Source: an uncultured Alteromonadaceae bacterium
GTDB taxonomy: Bacteria > Pseudomonadota > Gammaproteobacteria > Enterobacterales > Alteromonadaceae
Assembly (NCBI GenBank): GCA_913056495.1
Contig: CAJXMO010000018.1
Span: 1 to 64,000 of the forward strand
Length of the DNA stretch: 64,000 nucleotides
Direction of reading: 5' to 3'
The notes below the pieces were generated by a model that was not told the DNA's origin, searched no databases, and saw only the letters and a list, made by a program, of their open reading frames with translations. Of the stretch, positions 20,301 to 29,009 are shown in pieces. The translations under genes and the position numbers were made by a program. Every line of letters starts with the position of its first letter. Positions within the stretch are counted from its first letter, which is position 1.

Positions 20301-20911
20301 CAATCGGTCTATTAGATGTCGCTGGTGCCTTAAATAAAATGCACGGCAAAAAAGCACTGTATATCGAATTATTGGTGACTTTTATCGAAGAAAATCAAAA
20401 TTTAGTGACAGATTTAAATCAGTTAAAACGAGACTGTGATTTAGATACTCTAAGATTAAAAGTTCATTCGCTCAAATCTAACGCCGCTTATATCGGCGCT
20501 CACCAGTTATCAAAAGATGCATCCAATGTTGAATCTTTAATTGAATCAGAGCAAGCGTTCGAATCAGAATTTAATTCCATGATTGAAAAACTAACCAGTT
20601 TACTGGCTGAGTTGCAGGCGATGTCTACTGACTTAATGTCTTCAGAGCTAAATGACCAGCAAAATAGCAATCAATTAAATAAGCAATACAAACCGCAGGA
20701 AATCGATGAGATTTTCGAAAAAATGAAACATTACCTGAATGAATCAAACGCTAAAGTAGAGGATTATATACCTGTACTCAAACAATTGGCTCTGCAGCTG
20801 GATAACAGCCGTTTCATTGAGCAATTAATTCAGTTGATCGATGATGTTGAATATAAAAAAGCGTTAGACTTAATTGAAGAAAATAAATATAACTTACAAT
20901 TGGTTGTTTAA
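17387..20911 (+). CDS. Large hybrid sensor histidine kinase (7TMR-DISM, two receivers, Hpt)
   Basis: An 1174-aa membrane kinase. A signal peptide (about 1-22) leads to a periplasmic 7TMR-DISMED2-like domain (about 40-185) and a seven-helix 7TMR-DISM block (about 192-395). A short coiled coil (400-432) precedes HisKA with His442 (MSHEIRTPMN), then the ATPase domain (about 545-660: N box NIISNAVKF, G boxes DTGIGM and GGTGLGLAISK). Two receivers follow, with phosphoacceptors Asp732 (VVMDWKMPEMDG) and Asp875 (VLMDIQMPEMDG), then an Hpt domain with His1027 (KVHSLKSNAAYIG). It should run a His-Asp-His relay in response to an unknown, possibly carbohydrate-like, ligand. No response regulator gene adjoins it. 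The ribosome-binding site is AAGGAAA. Confidence 0.93.
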   Translation: MQSIRLLISGILLYLSVFNLHSEEQSDGLNTFPSIELTQLDSQDLFASQQFFQSKAGFPDTSVLTEAGLANWLSQLTSHDKIQFDGDTIWSVHRLSNNSQLKEWTAYVYGSAVEYIDFKLYPIGAQDDDTGVQSSTTGYFADHDIPYHYTSTFSLEPNQDYLLVARLSSEFFFAPLKLQFKPTDEFVNQFKLENAIILLCFGIGLALALYNLFIFLGSRDKAYLYYALFSFSWIWGWGHTFNLPEEWFGIRTPEFLMTGFVLLPLFNALFFIKFLQVKKTNPILSKVGLWVGIICLAGVPVAIESPAYGLILASLGTGGMLIVGFTLGVKKLIGGFKPAKYFLLAYIMLFTPNMVGNLMNVGIIPSMNVNIYLLGLIGSMLDGLLLAFAMADNVRLLNKKNIELNENLEEKIAQRTEKLEKTTQELREASQAKSRFLAQMSHEIRTPMNAVIGLSQLALRTPLNFEQKDYVTKIASSADILLGIINDVLDYSKIEAGKLNVETVNFGLAKCIERAVNLCSLKADTKHIELILDVQPNVPKFIESDPLRLQQILVNIISNAVKFTEFGHVSIRVSAKKQGNNEYKIEFAIVDTGIGMNKEQVDRLFTSFTQADNTITRKYGGTGLGLAISKQLIELLGGTIWVNSKPGVGSAFHFNIQAKATQQTTESTQLTIQGRPLHILIVDDNKVACDVIADLFKRHNAVIKIARTGIEAINELQQAILNKFQYDLVVMDWKMPEMDGIQAAQMIKQELNLAHLPAILMVSAYDKDEAKKLGKEAGIDGFIEKPVNESTLLNAMTECLTLDMVEPEDSIDKDEKGDLVDLSNIKLLLVEDNKLNRQVAAGFLRHTGIQIDVAENGIQAIDKVLNQEFDIVLMDIQMPEMDGLTATKEIRSKEKFKDLPIIAMTAHAMEGDKQRSLDSGMNGHLTKPVDPNELYRCILKWIKKEKINPVVNHDVQSAKANNLDEKLSNLQTIGLLDVAGALNKMHGKKALYIELLVTFIEENQNLVTDLNQLKRDCDLDTLRLKVHSLKSNAAYIGAHQLSKDASNVESLIESEQAFESEFNSMIEKLTSLLAELQAMSTDLMSSELNDQQNSNQLNKQYKPQEIDEIFEKMKHYLNESNAKVEDYIPVLKQLALQLDNSRFIEQLIQLIDDVEYKKALDLIEENKYNLQLVV

Positions 20912-20942
20912 ATAATAGGTTAAGCTGGCCTGTACTTAATAA

Positions 20943-20971
20943 CAGTTGCAGCAGAATATCTGCTGCAACTG
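20943..20971. terminator. Hairpin between convergent genes, probable bidirectional terminator
   Basis: CAGTTGCAGCAGA, a three-base loop (ATA) and TCTGCTGCAACTG form a perfect 13-bp stem between two convergent genes. The tails are weak (GAAAAAG on the plus strand, TTATTA on the minus), so termination may rely mainly on the stem. Confidence 0.65.
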
Positions 20972-20977
20972 AAAAAG

Positions 20978-22147
20978 TTAACCAAAAATAGAGCGTAATA
21001 AACTGATCACTTGGTCGATACTTTTGCCATTTTGAACTTCTGCAATAATTGAATCACGTTTTTGCAGTAAATAAGCAGGCATATCATCTGCTGCTAAAGC
21101 TTTGTCGACTAAAGCTTCAATCGATTCTTTGCTTCTTTTACGGCTCGTGCTCTGGCCATTTGTGCGGCTGGATTTTAGTGGCTTATTTTTTAATTTTAAA
21201 TAGTTTGAGTTTTGAGCTGTATCAGCATCTGCAAAGAAAAAACAGTCAACCAGTATTGCCCGTGCTTGCCAAATAGCCTGTTCCTGTTCGCTTTCAGGCT
21301 GGGTTTGTCTCCACCAGGCAAACTGACGCATTGTCTCAATTAATTCATGCCAGTATGCAATAAAATCATTATTTTTAAATTTGGCAATTGAAAAGCCCTG
21401 ACAAATTAAATCAATTTTTTGATTATTCAACGCGATAAATTGATCGGGTCTGCGCATGGCCAATAAGCGTGTCGCTGGGGCTAAAGGGGCGCTTTGTTCG
21501 GCAGATTCAAAAATGCTGGTGTAAGCGGATACAAATGCTTGGTAGTCCTGATAACTCACCTCACCCTCAGCTGGGATTAAACTGAGTGCTTCTCCGAACA
21601 AACCGGCATTAAGTTGCCAGAGTTGGCTGAAAGATTTATTGCCTTTGGTAGCAGCAAACCACTCACAATCAAAGTCATAAACGCTGATATCGTGTTTTGC
21701 GGTATGTTTACCGGCAAAACAATTGAGATCTTCTTCAATCATTTCAGCAAAAGATTCGGGTTGTAAATTTTGACAATAGTTGATTAACCGCATCCGTTCA
21801 GCTAAAGACTGAAGCTCTGCTTTTTCTTCAATATAAGCACAAAATACTGGCCAAGGCGCAATTCTCAACATTTTTATTTGTGCTGCGCTAATCGCGTTTG
21901 TCAGGGTATCCTGAAGCTTTTTTAATGGCGCAAACTGTTCCGGTTCTAACAAATCCAGGTTCAGTTCCTGACTGCATAAGCGATAAAGTTCTTCACACCA
22001 TGACAAAAAATCAGACGGGCGATTTTCTACTTTGATTGCCATCAAATTGAGGCTTAAATCCTGGGCATACTTTAAAACGGTTTGATAACTTTGACTTTCA
22101 TTTTCTGTCAAAGGCATTTTTACGGGGGCGGTTAATAACTTTCTCAT
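20978..22147 (-). CDS. Uncharacterised 389-aa protein
   Basis: I do not recognise this protein with certainty. It has no signal peptide or membrane segment, and is mostly helical and acidic. Residues about 223-290 contain APATRLLAMRRPDQFIALNN, then a YWHELIETMR.FAWW pattern. This reminds me of a stretch in proteins linked to restriction-type AAA or nuclease systems (ATRFLxxKRPDxF), but the match is from memory and weak. The C-terminal third has a basic Ser/Arg-rich segment (SSRTNGQSTSRKRSKES), then a helical tail. It is a single-gene unit, divergent from the yegD-like chaperone gene. The ORF is long and has codon use like its neighbours, so it is a real gene. Confidence 0.8.
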   Translation of the reverse strand: MRKLLTAPVKMPLTENESQSYQTVLKYAQDLSLNLMAIKVENRPSDFLSWCEELYRLCSQELNLDLLEPEQFAPLKKLQDTLTNAISAAQIKMLRIAPWPVFCAYIEEKAELQSLAERMRLINYCQNLQPESFAEMIEEDLNCFAGKHTAKHDISVYDFDCEWFAATKGNKSFSQLWQLNAGLFGEALSLIPAEGEVSYQDYQAFVSAYTSIFESAEQSAPLAPATRLLAMRRPDQFIALNNQKIDLICQGFSIAKFKNNDFIAYWHELIETMRQFAWWRQTQPESEQEQAIWQARAILVDCFFFADADTAQNSNYLKLKNKPLKSSRTNGQSTSRKRSKESIEALVDKALAADDMPAYLLQKRDSIIAEVQNGKSIDQVISLLRSIFG

Positions 22148-22347
22148 TTAACTTTGAGTTCTCAGTGTCTCGGCAATTTTCAATCGGGGAGCGAGATGAT
22201 ACGCAGTTATTCATTATAGGCAACTAATAGCGTTAATTTATTGGTTGATTGGTTATTTTTAACTCAGACATATGCCAAAACGATGAAAGCAATTGCCCCT
22301 TTCGATCGAAAACAGTATCCTGTTTTGTTTTTTGCTTTGAGATTTTT

Positions 22348-23709
22348 ATGGCGACGATTGGATTTGATTTTGGCACTTCAAACTGTGCTGTCGGGGTGAT
22401 GAAAAATAACCAACCTGTGATGGTTGAATTACCTGAACATGGATTTTATATGCCTTCAAGTCTGTACTCGGCGAGCCGTGATACCATAGTTAGCTGGTTG
22501 TATCAGCAATTACCTGAACCCCAGAAGAAAGCGTTTTCGGATAGCCGACAGAGCGCGCTCGTAAAAGCTCAGCGGGAATTAAACGAGCTTAAACTCGATG
22601 GCCTTGACCCTGAACTCTCATTTGGCCAAAAAGCACTGGCTCGGTATTTAGACGACCCAGAAGAGGGCTACTACATTAAATCACCCAAATCCTTTTTAGG
22701 GGCATCCGGTCTTGCTCAGGTTCAGATTCAATTATTTGAAGATTTGGTTGCGTCTATGATGGCGCATATTAAAGGTCAGGCTGAAAAACACTTAGAGCAG
22801 GATATTGACAAAGTGGTTATTGGTAAGCCGGTTAATTTTCAGGGCCTAAGAGGTGAACAAAGTAACCGTCAGGCTTTGCAAATACTCACTCAAGCCGCCA
22901 ACCGGGTTGGCTTTAAAGAGGTTGAATTTCAATTTGAACCGGTCGCAGCCGGTGTCGAATTTGAAGCCGGTTTAACATCGCAAAAGCGTGTTTTAGTGGT
23001 TGATATTGGCGGTGGTACCAGTGATTGTTCTATGTTGCTGATGGGACCTGAGTTAAAAGCGTCCAATGATCGTAGTCAGCATATTTTAAGCCACAGTGGC
23101 CAGCGTATCGGCGGTAACGATTTTGATATTCAGTTGGCTTTGGCGCGAGCTATGCCGTACTTTGGATTAAATGAACATTTAAAATCCGGTAAACCTGTAC
23201 CTAAAAAGTGCTTTAGTGATGCCGTTGAAATTAATAATATTGCTGCACAGAGTCATTTTTATAGTGCTGAAAACGCACGTTGGCTGGCGCAACTTAAACG
23301 GGACTCAGCCAGCCCTGATATTATTCAGAGATTGATAGATGTGCAGCAGCAAAAACTCAGTCATCAAATCGTTAGCCTCGCCGAGCAGGCAAAGATTCAT
23401 CTGAGTGATAGTAGCAGTCACGATATTAACCTGGAATTTATCGAATCTGAATTGTCGGCTAATGTAAATCGGGATGATTTATTGTCCGCTAATCTGCGTA
23501 ATTTATCTGCGATTGCGGCACTGATTGACGAGGCAATCAATCAGGCTGGGGTTCAACCTGATGTTGTTTTTGTAACCGGGGGAACGGCAAAATCGCCTAT
23601 ATTTAATGAATTCCTTAAACAGCAATGTCCGGATACTGAAATTGTCGTTGGGGATTATTTTGGCAGTGTGACTTCAGGGTTAACGCGATGGGCGGATCAC
23701 ATATTTTAA
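22348..23709 (+). CDS. yegD: Hsp70-family chaperone, YegD type
   Basis: A 453-aa actin-fold ATPase of the Hsp70 superfamily resembling E. coli YegD. The phosphate-1 motif FDFGTSNCAVGV follows the start directly, then phosphate-2 VLVVDIGGGTSDCSM and the adenosine motif VFVTGGTAKSPIF. It lacks the Hsp70 substrate-binding domain and lid, which is normal for YegD. An in-frame ATG 99 bases upstream would add a Cys-rich tail with no counterpart in the family, so I chose MATIGFDFG. The cellular role of YegD is poorly known. Confidence 0.9.
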   Translation: MATIGFDFGTSNCAVGVMKNNQPVMVELPEHGFYMPSSLYSASRDTIVSWLYQQLPEPQKKAFSDSRQSALVKAQRELNELKLDGLDPELSFGQKALARYLDDPEEGYYIKSPKSFLGASGLAQVQIQLFEDLVASMMAHIKGQAEKHLEQDIDKVVIGKPVNFQGLRGEQSNRQALQILTQAANRVGFKEVEFQFEPVAAGVEFEAGLTSQKRVLVVDIGGGTSDCSMLLMGPELKASNDRSQHILSHSGQRIGGNDFDIQLALARAMPYFGLNEHLKSGKPVPKKCFSDAVEINNIAAQSHFYSAENARWLAQLKRDSASPDIIQRLIDVQQQKLSHQIVSLAEQAKIHLSDSSSHDINLEFIESELSANVNRDDLLSANLRNLSAIAALIDEAINQAGVQPDVVFVTGGTAKSPIFNEFLKQQCPDTEIVVGDYFGSVTSGLTRWADHIF

Positions 23710-23818
23710 GACTGGAAGGCCTTGCTAACATGACAAACAAAGGTAAAAATGTCCTGACGCCAAGCTATAACGTATCAGGTATCTGAGACGAGCAATATAC
23801 TGACAGGATGAACAAAGG

Positions 23819-24388
23819 GTGCTAGATACAATATTGCAGCAAGTTTTAAGCTGTCAGCAATGCAACGCTCAATTAACGCCGAATCCGGTATTGCAGGTCG
23901 GGGAGAAAGCAAAGATATTAATTGCCGGTCAGGCGCCTGGTAGACTCGCTGATCTTAATCAAAAGCCTTTTTCCGATCCCAGTGGCAACCGATTAAAGCA
24001 CTGGCTTGGTCTGAATGACGCAGAGTTTTATGACAAAAATAAAGTCGCTATCTTACCAATGGCATTTTGTTATCCGGGTAAAGCCAAATCCGGGGATAAA
24101 GCACCGCCAAAAATTTGTGCTCAGTTATGGCGTGAAAAGCTGCTGGCCAAGATGCCAGATATTAGACTCACTTTGGTGTTAGGTAACTATGCGAGAGCTT
24201 ATCACTTAGGTGGCGGTCAAAATAAATTGACTCAGGTCGTTTATGAAAATCGCTTTTTAACCCGCAATATTGTGTGTTTACCTCATCCAAGTCCCAGAAA
24301 TCAGGCATGGTTTAAACAAAATCCCTGGTTTGAAGCTGACTTATTACCTAGATTAAAAATCAAAGTTGCACAAAGTCTAGTCAATTAA
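23819..24388 (+). CDS. Uracil-DNA glycosylase family protein (family-4-like, Fe-S)
   Basis: A 189-aa member of the uracil-DNA glycosylase superfamily (PF03167). Motif A appears as GQAPGRLADLNQKPFSDPSG (residues 37-56) and motif B as HPSPRNQ. Four cysteines at 12, 15, 84 and 100 have the C-x2-C...C-x15-C spacing of the [4Fe-4S] ligands of family 4 enzymes. It would remove uracil from DNA or bind damaged bases. The start is GTG with GACAGGA upstream; a nearby ATG at 23808 is out of frame. Its 3' end overlaps the convergent solute-binding-like gene by 12 bases. Confidence 0.87.
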   Translation: MLDTILQQVLSCQQCNAQLTPNPVLQVGEKAKILIAGQAPGRLADLNQKPFSDPSGNRLKHWLGLNDAEFYDKNKVAILPMAFCYPGKAKSGDKAPPKICAQLWREKLLAKMPDIRLTLVLGNYARAYHLGGGQNKLTQVVYENRFLTRNIVCLPHPSPRNQAWFKQNPWFEADLLPRLKIKVAQSLVN

Positions 24389-25138
24389 TTGCTCACAGCT
24401 TTTTGCCGGCATGAATGCAGTTATGGATTGATTAAGCCGCTCGATTAAATCTGGGTGTTGCTCTGCGTAATCTTTATCGATATACATACCAGCAGGATGA
24501 TTACTGTGGTGCACGATAGTAAACTGGCTAAGCTCAATATTAGATTTTCTGGCTGTCTCTTCAAATACTAACCGGCTTGCCAATATTGCATCTATCCGGT
24601 TTGCAGCCAACATTTTGGCAATATTATCCAATTTTTTTATCCCTTCAGCGGCAAAGTCATGTTGATTCAGCCAGAAATAATGGTTTGATTCATATGCACT
24701 GGCGACCTTGTGCTTCAACTTAAATCCGGGCTGATCGGGCTTATATTCAACTTGCCGGTTAATATACCAGTTCCAGGTTACACAAAAAATCGGTGATGTA
24801 AAAACAGCATACTGATTGCGCTGTGCATTCTCTGAGGCAATGAGTACGGCATCTGCCCGTTTATTTTTCAGCTTTTTAAAAGCGGCACCAAAATTTGAAG
24901 CGGGTGATAATGAATAAGGAATATAGGCTTGTTTTAATATTTTTATTGCGCGTTTAAAAGCCACGCCTTGCCACTGATTGTTTTGCTGATAGGTATAAGG
25001 TGGGTAAACAGGCACTATAATGCGCATTGTTTGTTCATCTTTTAGGGGCTCAGCGAATAACTGATTTATGCAAGCCTGCAATAAGAAAACAATAACAATC
25101 CAAAAAGCAAAGCTTATCGTATTAAGCTGATAATGCAT
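24377..25138 (-). CDS. Periplasmic solute-binding-like protein (SBP_bac_3 fold)
   Basis: A 253-aa exported protein. A hydrophobic N-terminal segment (FAFWIVIVFLLQAC) is either a signal peptide or a lipoprotein signal with Cys23; the lipobox LQAC is imperfect. The mature part follows the extracellular amino-acid-binding pattern: RIIVPVYPPYTYQQNNQWQG, GVAFKRAIKIL, RADAVLIASENAQRN, then AANRIDAILASRLVFEE. Many Alteromonadales carry such stand-alone proteins without an ABC transporter, and none is nearby here. The ligand cannot be told from sequence. Confidence 0.78.
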   Translation of the reverse strand: MHYQLNTISFAFWIVIVFLLQACINQLFAEPLKDEQTMRIIVPVYPPYTYQQNNQWQGVAFKRAIKILKQAYIPYSLSPASNFGAAFKKLKNKRADAVLIASENAQRNQYAVFTSPIFCVTWNWYINRQVEYKPDQPGFKLKHKVASAYESNHYFWLNQHDFAAEGIKKLDNIAKMLAANRIDAILASRLVFEETARKSNIELSQFTIVHHSNHPAGMYIDKDYAEQHPDLIERLNQSITAFMPAKSCEQLID

Positions 25139-25305
25139 AAATAGATGCTCACCATAGAATTACGCCTGATATTTTAATTTAGTGCAGCAATTGACTTGTG
25201 TCCATTATTCACAGGTTTGAGGCAAAATAAGTGCTAAACTGCATGCCAAGGCGGTGTTAAAATTGATATAATCCCGACTAAGTTTTTAAAGTGATGAATT
25301 TAAGC

Positions 25306-28300
25306 ATGATCCCACGATTAACCGAAGTTGATGCAATTGAACAAGTCTTTCTTGATTATTTAACTGAGCTCAAGGCTAGCAAGTTTGAAGGCGACATAGA
25401 AACCAGTTACGCCAGTCGATTTTCTGTCTCGACTGATAACAGTGTTTATCAGAGTTTACCTCAGGCCGTTATATTGCCCAAAAACATGGATGATTTAGTC
25501 GTTTTAACTGAATTAGCCAGTCAGGAAAAATACCAGCAGGTTAAGTTCTCGCCAAGAGGCGGTGGCACAGGCACCAATGGTCAGTCACTGACTTCGGGCA
25601 TAGTGGTTGATATTAGTCGTCATATGAATCAGATACTGGATTTTAACGCCGAAGAGGGTTGGGTTAAAGTTCAGGCCGGTGTTGTCAAAGACCAGTTGAA
25701 TGCTTTTTTAAAGCCACATGGTTTTTTCTTTGCGCCGGATTTAAGTACCAGTAACCGTGCAACTATAGGTGGTATGGTCAATACAGATGCCTCCGGGCAA
25801 GGCTCTCTGGTGTACGGTAAAACCAGTGATCATGTTCTTGCGTTAACTAATGTATTAATGAGTGGTGATGTTCTGCACACTCAAAAAATGCCTGTTGCTG
25901 AGGCTGAAAAGCTGGCAGAACAGGATAATCAGATAGGTCGTGTCTATCGTCAGGTTTTGTCGAGCTGTCGAGATCAGCGCCAGCAGATTCTGGAAAAATT
26001 TCCTCGTCTAAATCGATTTTTAACCGGATATGATTTAGAGCATACTTTTAATGATGATTTAACTGAGTTTGATTTAGGGCGGGTAATTACCGGCTCTGAG
26101 GGGTCGCTCGGGTTTGTTGCTGAAGCTAAGTTAAATCTAACCCCAATCGCGCCTTTTAAAACCTTGGTCAATGTTAAATATGACAGTTTTGAATCTGCTT
26201 TGCGCAATGCGCCATTTTTAGTGCAGGCGAATGCGACCTCAGTTGAAACCATCGATAGTAAGGTTCTGAACCTTGCGCGCGAAGATATTATCTGGAATTC
26301 GGTTAGTCATCTAATTACTGATGTTCCCGGAAAGGTGATGGAAGGCATTAACATTGTTGAGTTTAATGCTGTTCAAGCGGAAGACAGTAAAGATAAACTG
26401 GATAATTTAACCCGTCAGTTAGATACGCTGATTGAAAAGGGTGAAGCTGGCATTATTGGCTATCAGGTAACGGATGATCTTGGTTCTATTGGCACTATTT
26501 ATGAAATGCGTAAAAAAGCCGTGGGTTTATTGGGTGCAACCAAAGGGGCTAAAAAGCCGCTGGCATTTGCTGAAGATACAGCCGTTCCACCGGAAAATCT
26601 GGCTGATTTTATTATGGAATTCCGCGCTTTATTAGACAGTTACCAGCTGAATTACGGTATGTTTGGGCATGTGGATGCGGGTGTTTTGCACGTGCGTCCG
26701 GCGTTAGATATGAACGATCCACAGCAGGAAGTCATTTTACGAAATATTTCAGATAAGGTTGTTGCGCTTACTGCTAAGTACGGCGGCTTAATGTGGGGCG
26801 AACATGGTAAAGGCTATCGCAGCGAATACGGACCTGAATTTTTTGGCGAAGCGCTGTTTAACGAGTTACGTAAAATTAAAGCCGCATTTGATCCGGATAA
26901 CCGGGTTAATCCGGGGAAAATATGTACACCACTTAACTCGGATGAAAAGTTAGTCTCAGTGGATGATACAAAACGAGGCTATTATGATCGCCAGATTCCG
27001 GTCAAAGTACGTGAAAGTGTGGATACGGCAATGAACTGTAACGGCAATGGGCTGTGCTTTAACTGGGATGCTAATTCTCCTATGTGCCCTTCGTATAAAG
27101 TCACACGTGACAGACGTCATAGTCCAAAAGGACGAGCCGGATTAATGCGTGAATGGTTACGCCAGTTAAGTAATCAGGGCATAGATTTTAATCAGTTGGA
27201 AAAAGATGCGGCCAAAGGTGAACTGGAAACTTCCTGGTTTGCACGCTGGCGTAATACTAAAGCAAAAAATTCGGGTGAATATGATTATTCGCACGAAGTG
27301 ATGGAAGCTATGGATGAGTGTTTGGCCTGTAAAGCTTGTTCCAGCCAGTGTCCGATTAAAGTGGATGTACCCGGATTCAGAGCCAGGTTTTTACAACTTT
27401 ATCACGCCCGCTATAGTCGCCCATTTAAAGATTATATGGTGGCATCCATTGAAAAAAGTGCCCCTTTAATGGCTAAAGCGCCCAGATTCTTTAATTTCTT
27501 TTTAAAGTCTAAACCGGTTCAGGGATTAATTAAAAGTACACTGGGCTATGTCGACACGCCATTGCTGAGTTACCCGACGCTTGAACAACGAGTGGGTGAA
27601 CAAAATGTATTAGACTGGGATTTATCTCGTCTGCAAAATATGACTGAAGCTGAGCGCTTAAAAGTAGTTGCCATTGTTCAGGACCCTTTTACGTCATACT
27701 ATGATGCTGAAGTGGTTGCAGACTGGATTAAACTCATTGCTAAACTGGGTTATACCCCGATTTTATTGCCATTTAAACCAAATGGCAAAGCCCAGCACGT
27801 TAAAGGCTTTTTAGATAAATTTGCAAAAACTGCAGCAAGTGCAGCCGAATTTTTAAATCGCTTAGATGAATTGCACATCACACTGGTTGGTACAGATCCG
27901 AGTTTGGTTTTATGCTATCGCGATGAATATAATAAAATTTTGGCGAATAAACGCGGTCATTTTGAAGTCTTGTTACCGCACGAGTGGCTCAAAAATATTT
28001 CATTCCCTGAATCTCAGCAAAATAACCCGCAAGTTGAGTTTAAATTGTTTGCACATTGTTCTGAAAAAACTGCGGCAGCATCCAGCCAGCAAGACTGGCA
28101 AAATATATTTTCCAAAGCGGGTGCTAAACTGACGCCAGTTGCTGTGGGGTGCTGTGGTATGGCGGGGACTTATGGGCATGAAGCCAGCCATTTGGAAAAC
28201 TCTAAAGCGATTTATCAAATGAGCTGGGGTGAAAAAGTGAAGCAAAGCTTACCGGTTGAAGTGCTTGCGACTGGTTATTCCTGCCGCTCTCAGGTTAAAC

Positions 28301-28359
28301 GCGAAGACGGGTTTAAACCGAATCACCCAGTGCAGGCATTGTTAAACCTGATAAGTTAA
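25306..28359 (+). CDS. ydiJ: FAD/Fe-S oxidoreductase YdiJ (D-2-hydroxyacid dehydrogenase)
   Basis: A protein of about 1017 aa, collinear with E. coli YdiJ. An FAD-linked oxidase domain (PPRGGGTGTNGQ-like SPRGGGTGTNGQ, then NRATIGGMVNTDASGQGSL) leads into a C-terminal oxidase segment with FGHVDAGVLHVRP. A ferredoxin-like segment carries CNGNGLCFNW and CLACKACSSQCPIK. A CCG-type domain ends with GCCGMAGTYGHE and ATGYSCRSQ. E. coli YdiJ is reported to oxidise D-2-hydroxyglutarate; that substrate is inferred here. The frame is also open from GTG 25291 and ATG 25294, but the family starts MIP, matching ATG 25306. Confidence 0.93.
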   Translation: MIPRLTEVDAIEQVFLDYLTELKASKFEGDIETSYASRFSVSTDNSVYQSLPQAVILPKNMDDLVVLTELASQEKYQQVKFSPRGGGTGTNGQSLTSGIVVDISRHMNQILDFNAEEGWVKVQAGVVKDQLNAFLKPHGFFFAPDLSTSNRATIGGMVNTDASGQGSLVYGKTSDHVLALTNVLMSGDVLHTQKMPVAEAEKLAEQDNQIGRVYRQVLSSCRDQRQQILEKFPRLNRFLTGYDLEHTFNDDLTEFDLGRVITGSEGSLGFVAEAKLNLTPIAPFKTLVNVKYDSFESALRNAPFLVQANATSVETIDSKVLNLAREDIIWNSVSHLITDVPGKVMEGINIVEFNAVQAEDSKDKLDNLTRQLDTLIEKGEAGIIGYQVTDDLGSIGTIYEMRKKAVGLLGATKGAKKPLAFAEDTAVPPENLADFIMEFRALLDSYQLNYGMFGHVDAGVLHVRPALDMNDPQQEVILRNISDKVVALTAKYGGLMWGEHGKGYRSEYGPEFFGEALFNELRKIKAAFDPDNRVNPGKICTPLNSDEKLVSVDDTKRGYYDRQIPVKVRESVDTAMNCNGNGLCFNWDANSPMCPSYKVTRDRRHSPKGRAGLMREWLRQLSNQGIDFNQLEKDAAKGELETSWFARWRNTKAKNSGEYDYSHEVMEAMDECLACKACSSQCPIKVDVPGFRARFLQLYHARYSRPFKDYMVASIEKSAPLMAKAPRFFNFFLKSKPVQGLIKSTLGYVDTPLLSYPTLEQRVGEQNVLDWDLSRLQNMTEAERLKVVAIVQDPFTSYYDAEVVADWIKLIAKLGYTPILLPFKPNGKAQHVKGFLDKFAKTAASAAEFLNRLDELHITLVGTDPSLVLCYRDEYNKILANKRGHFEVLLPHEWLKNISFPESQQNNPQVEFKLFAHCSEKTAAASSQQDWQNIFSKAGAKLTPVAVGCCGMAGTYGHEASHLENSKAIYQMSWGEKVKQSLPVEVLATGYSCRSQVKREDGFKPNHPVQALLNLIS

Positions 28360-28375
28360 TGGTTAATTGACTCTG

Positions 28376-28413
28376 AAAAAAGCCGAATCTTTAATTAAGA
28401 TTCGGCTTTTTTT
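28376..28413. terminator. Bidirectional terminator between ydiJ and acetyltransferase gene
   Basis: AAAAAAGCCGAATCTT and AAGATTCGGCTTTTTTT form a 16-bp stem around TAATT or similar, with A and T runs on both sides. It serves the two convergent transcripts. Confidence 0.93.
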
Positions 28414-28429
28414 AATTTTATAGGCTGTT

Positions 28430-28984
28430 TTAGGCTTTGTTATGTACCTTGCAGGGGTTACCAAAAGCGGTACAGTTAGGTGGAATATCTTTGGTGACCA
28501 CACTACCGGCGCCAATCGTTGCACCATCTCCTATGGTGACACCGGGTAAAATAATGCAACCACCACCAATCCAGACATTATTGCCTATTGTTACCGGAGC
28601 GGCAAACCCTACATGTTGGTTGCGTTTCTCAATATCGAGCGGGTGGCTGGCGGTATAGATTTGAACATTGGGTGCAATAAATACATTATTCCCAATTGTC
28701 ACAGGGCAGCAGTCGAGTAAAACAAAATTAAAGTTAATAAAAACGTTATTGCCGATTTTGGTATTAATCCCATAATCTATGCGTATTGGCTTTTCCATGT
28801 GAACATTATCGCCAACCTGACTAAAAATTTTGTGTTGTAACTGAGATTTTAATTCGACATCACGAGCCCCAAGTTGATTAAATTCATCAACTCTATCCCG
28901 GGTCTGATAGCGAATTTCAATTAAGTCCGGATCATTAATCCAATATTCTTGACCCGCTAGCATTTTTTCATAGGCACTTGTCAT
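28430..28984 (-). CDS. Hexapeptide-repeat acetyltransferase (maltose/galactoside O-acetyltransferase type)
   Basis: A 184-aa acyl-CoA acetyltransferase of the Maa/LacA group. The N-terminal family motif is [21 protein letters not shown]. Left-handed beta-helix repeats run through the centre, with [19 protein letters not shown], the catalytic His in YTASHPLD and [20 protein letters not shown]. The start at 28984 was chosen over one 39 bases upstream, because AGGAAA precedes it and family members begin here. The natural acceptor sugar is uncertain. It is 25 bases downstream of the HDOD gene and probably co-transcribed. Confidence 0.9.
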   Translation of the reverse strand: MTSAYEKMLAGQEYWINDPDLIEIRYQTRDRVDEFNQLGARDVELKSQLQHKIFSQVGDNVHMEKPIRIDYGINTKIGNNVFINFNFVLLDCCPVTIGNNVFIAPNVQIYTASHPLDIEKRNQHVGFAAPVTIGNNVWIGGGCIILPGVTIGDGATIGAGSVVTKDIPPNCTAFGNPCKVHNKA

Positions 28985-29009
28985 AGTGTTTCCTGTAAGT
29001 TGTATCCGT

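Noticed and set aside
22249..22347. N-terminal extension of the YegD-like protein
   Set aside because: The extra 33 residues are Cys/Phe-rich and have no place in the family; the ATPase motif starts just after the ATG at 22348.
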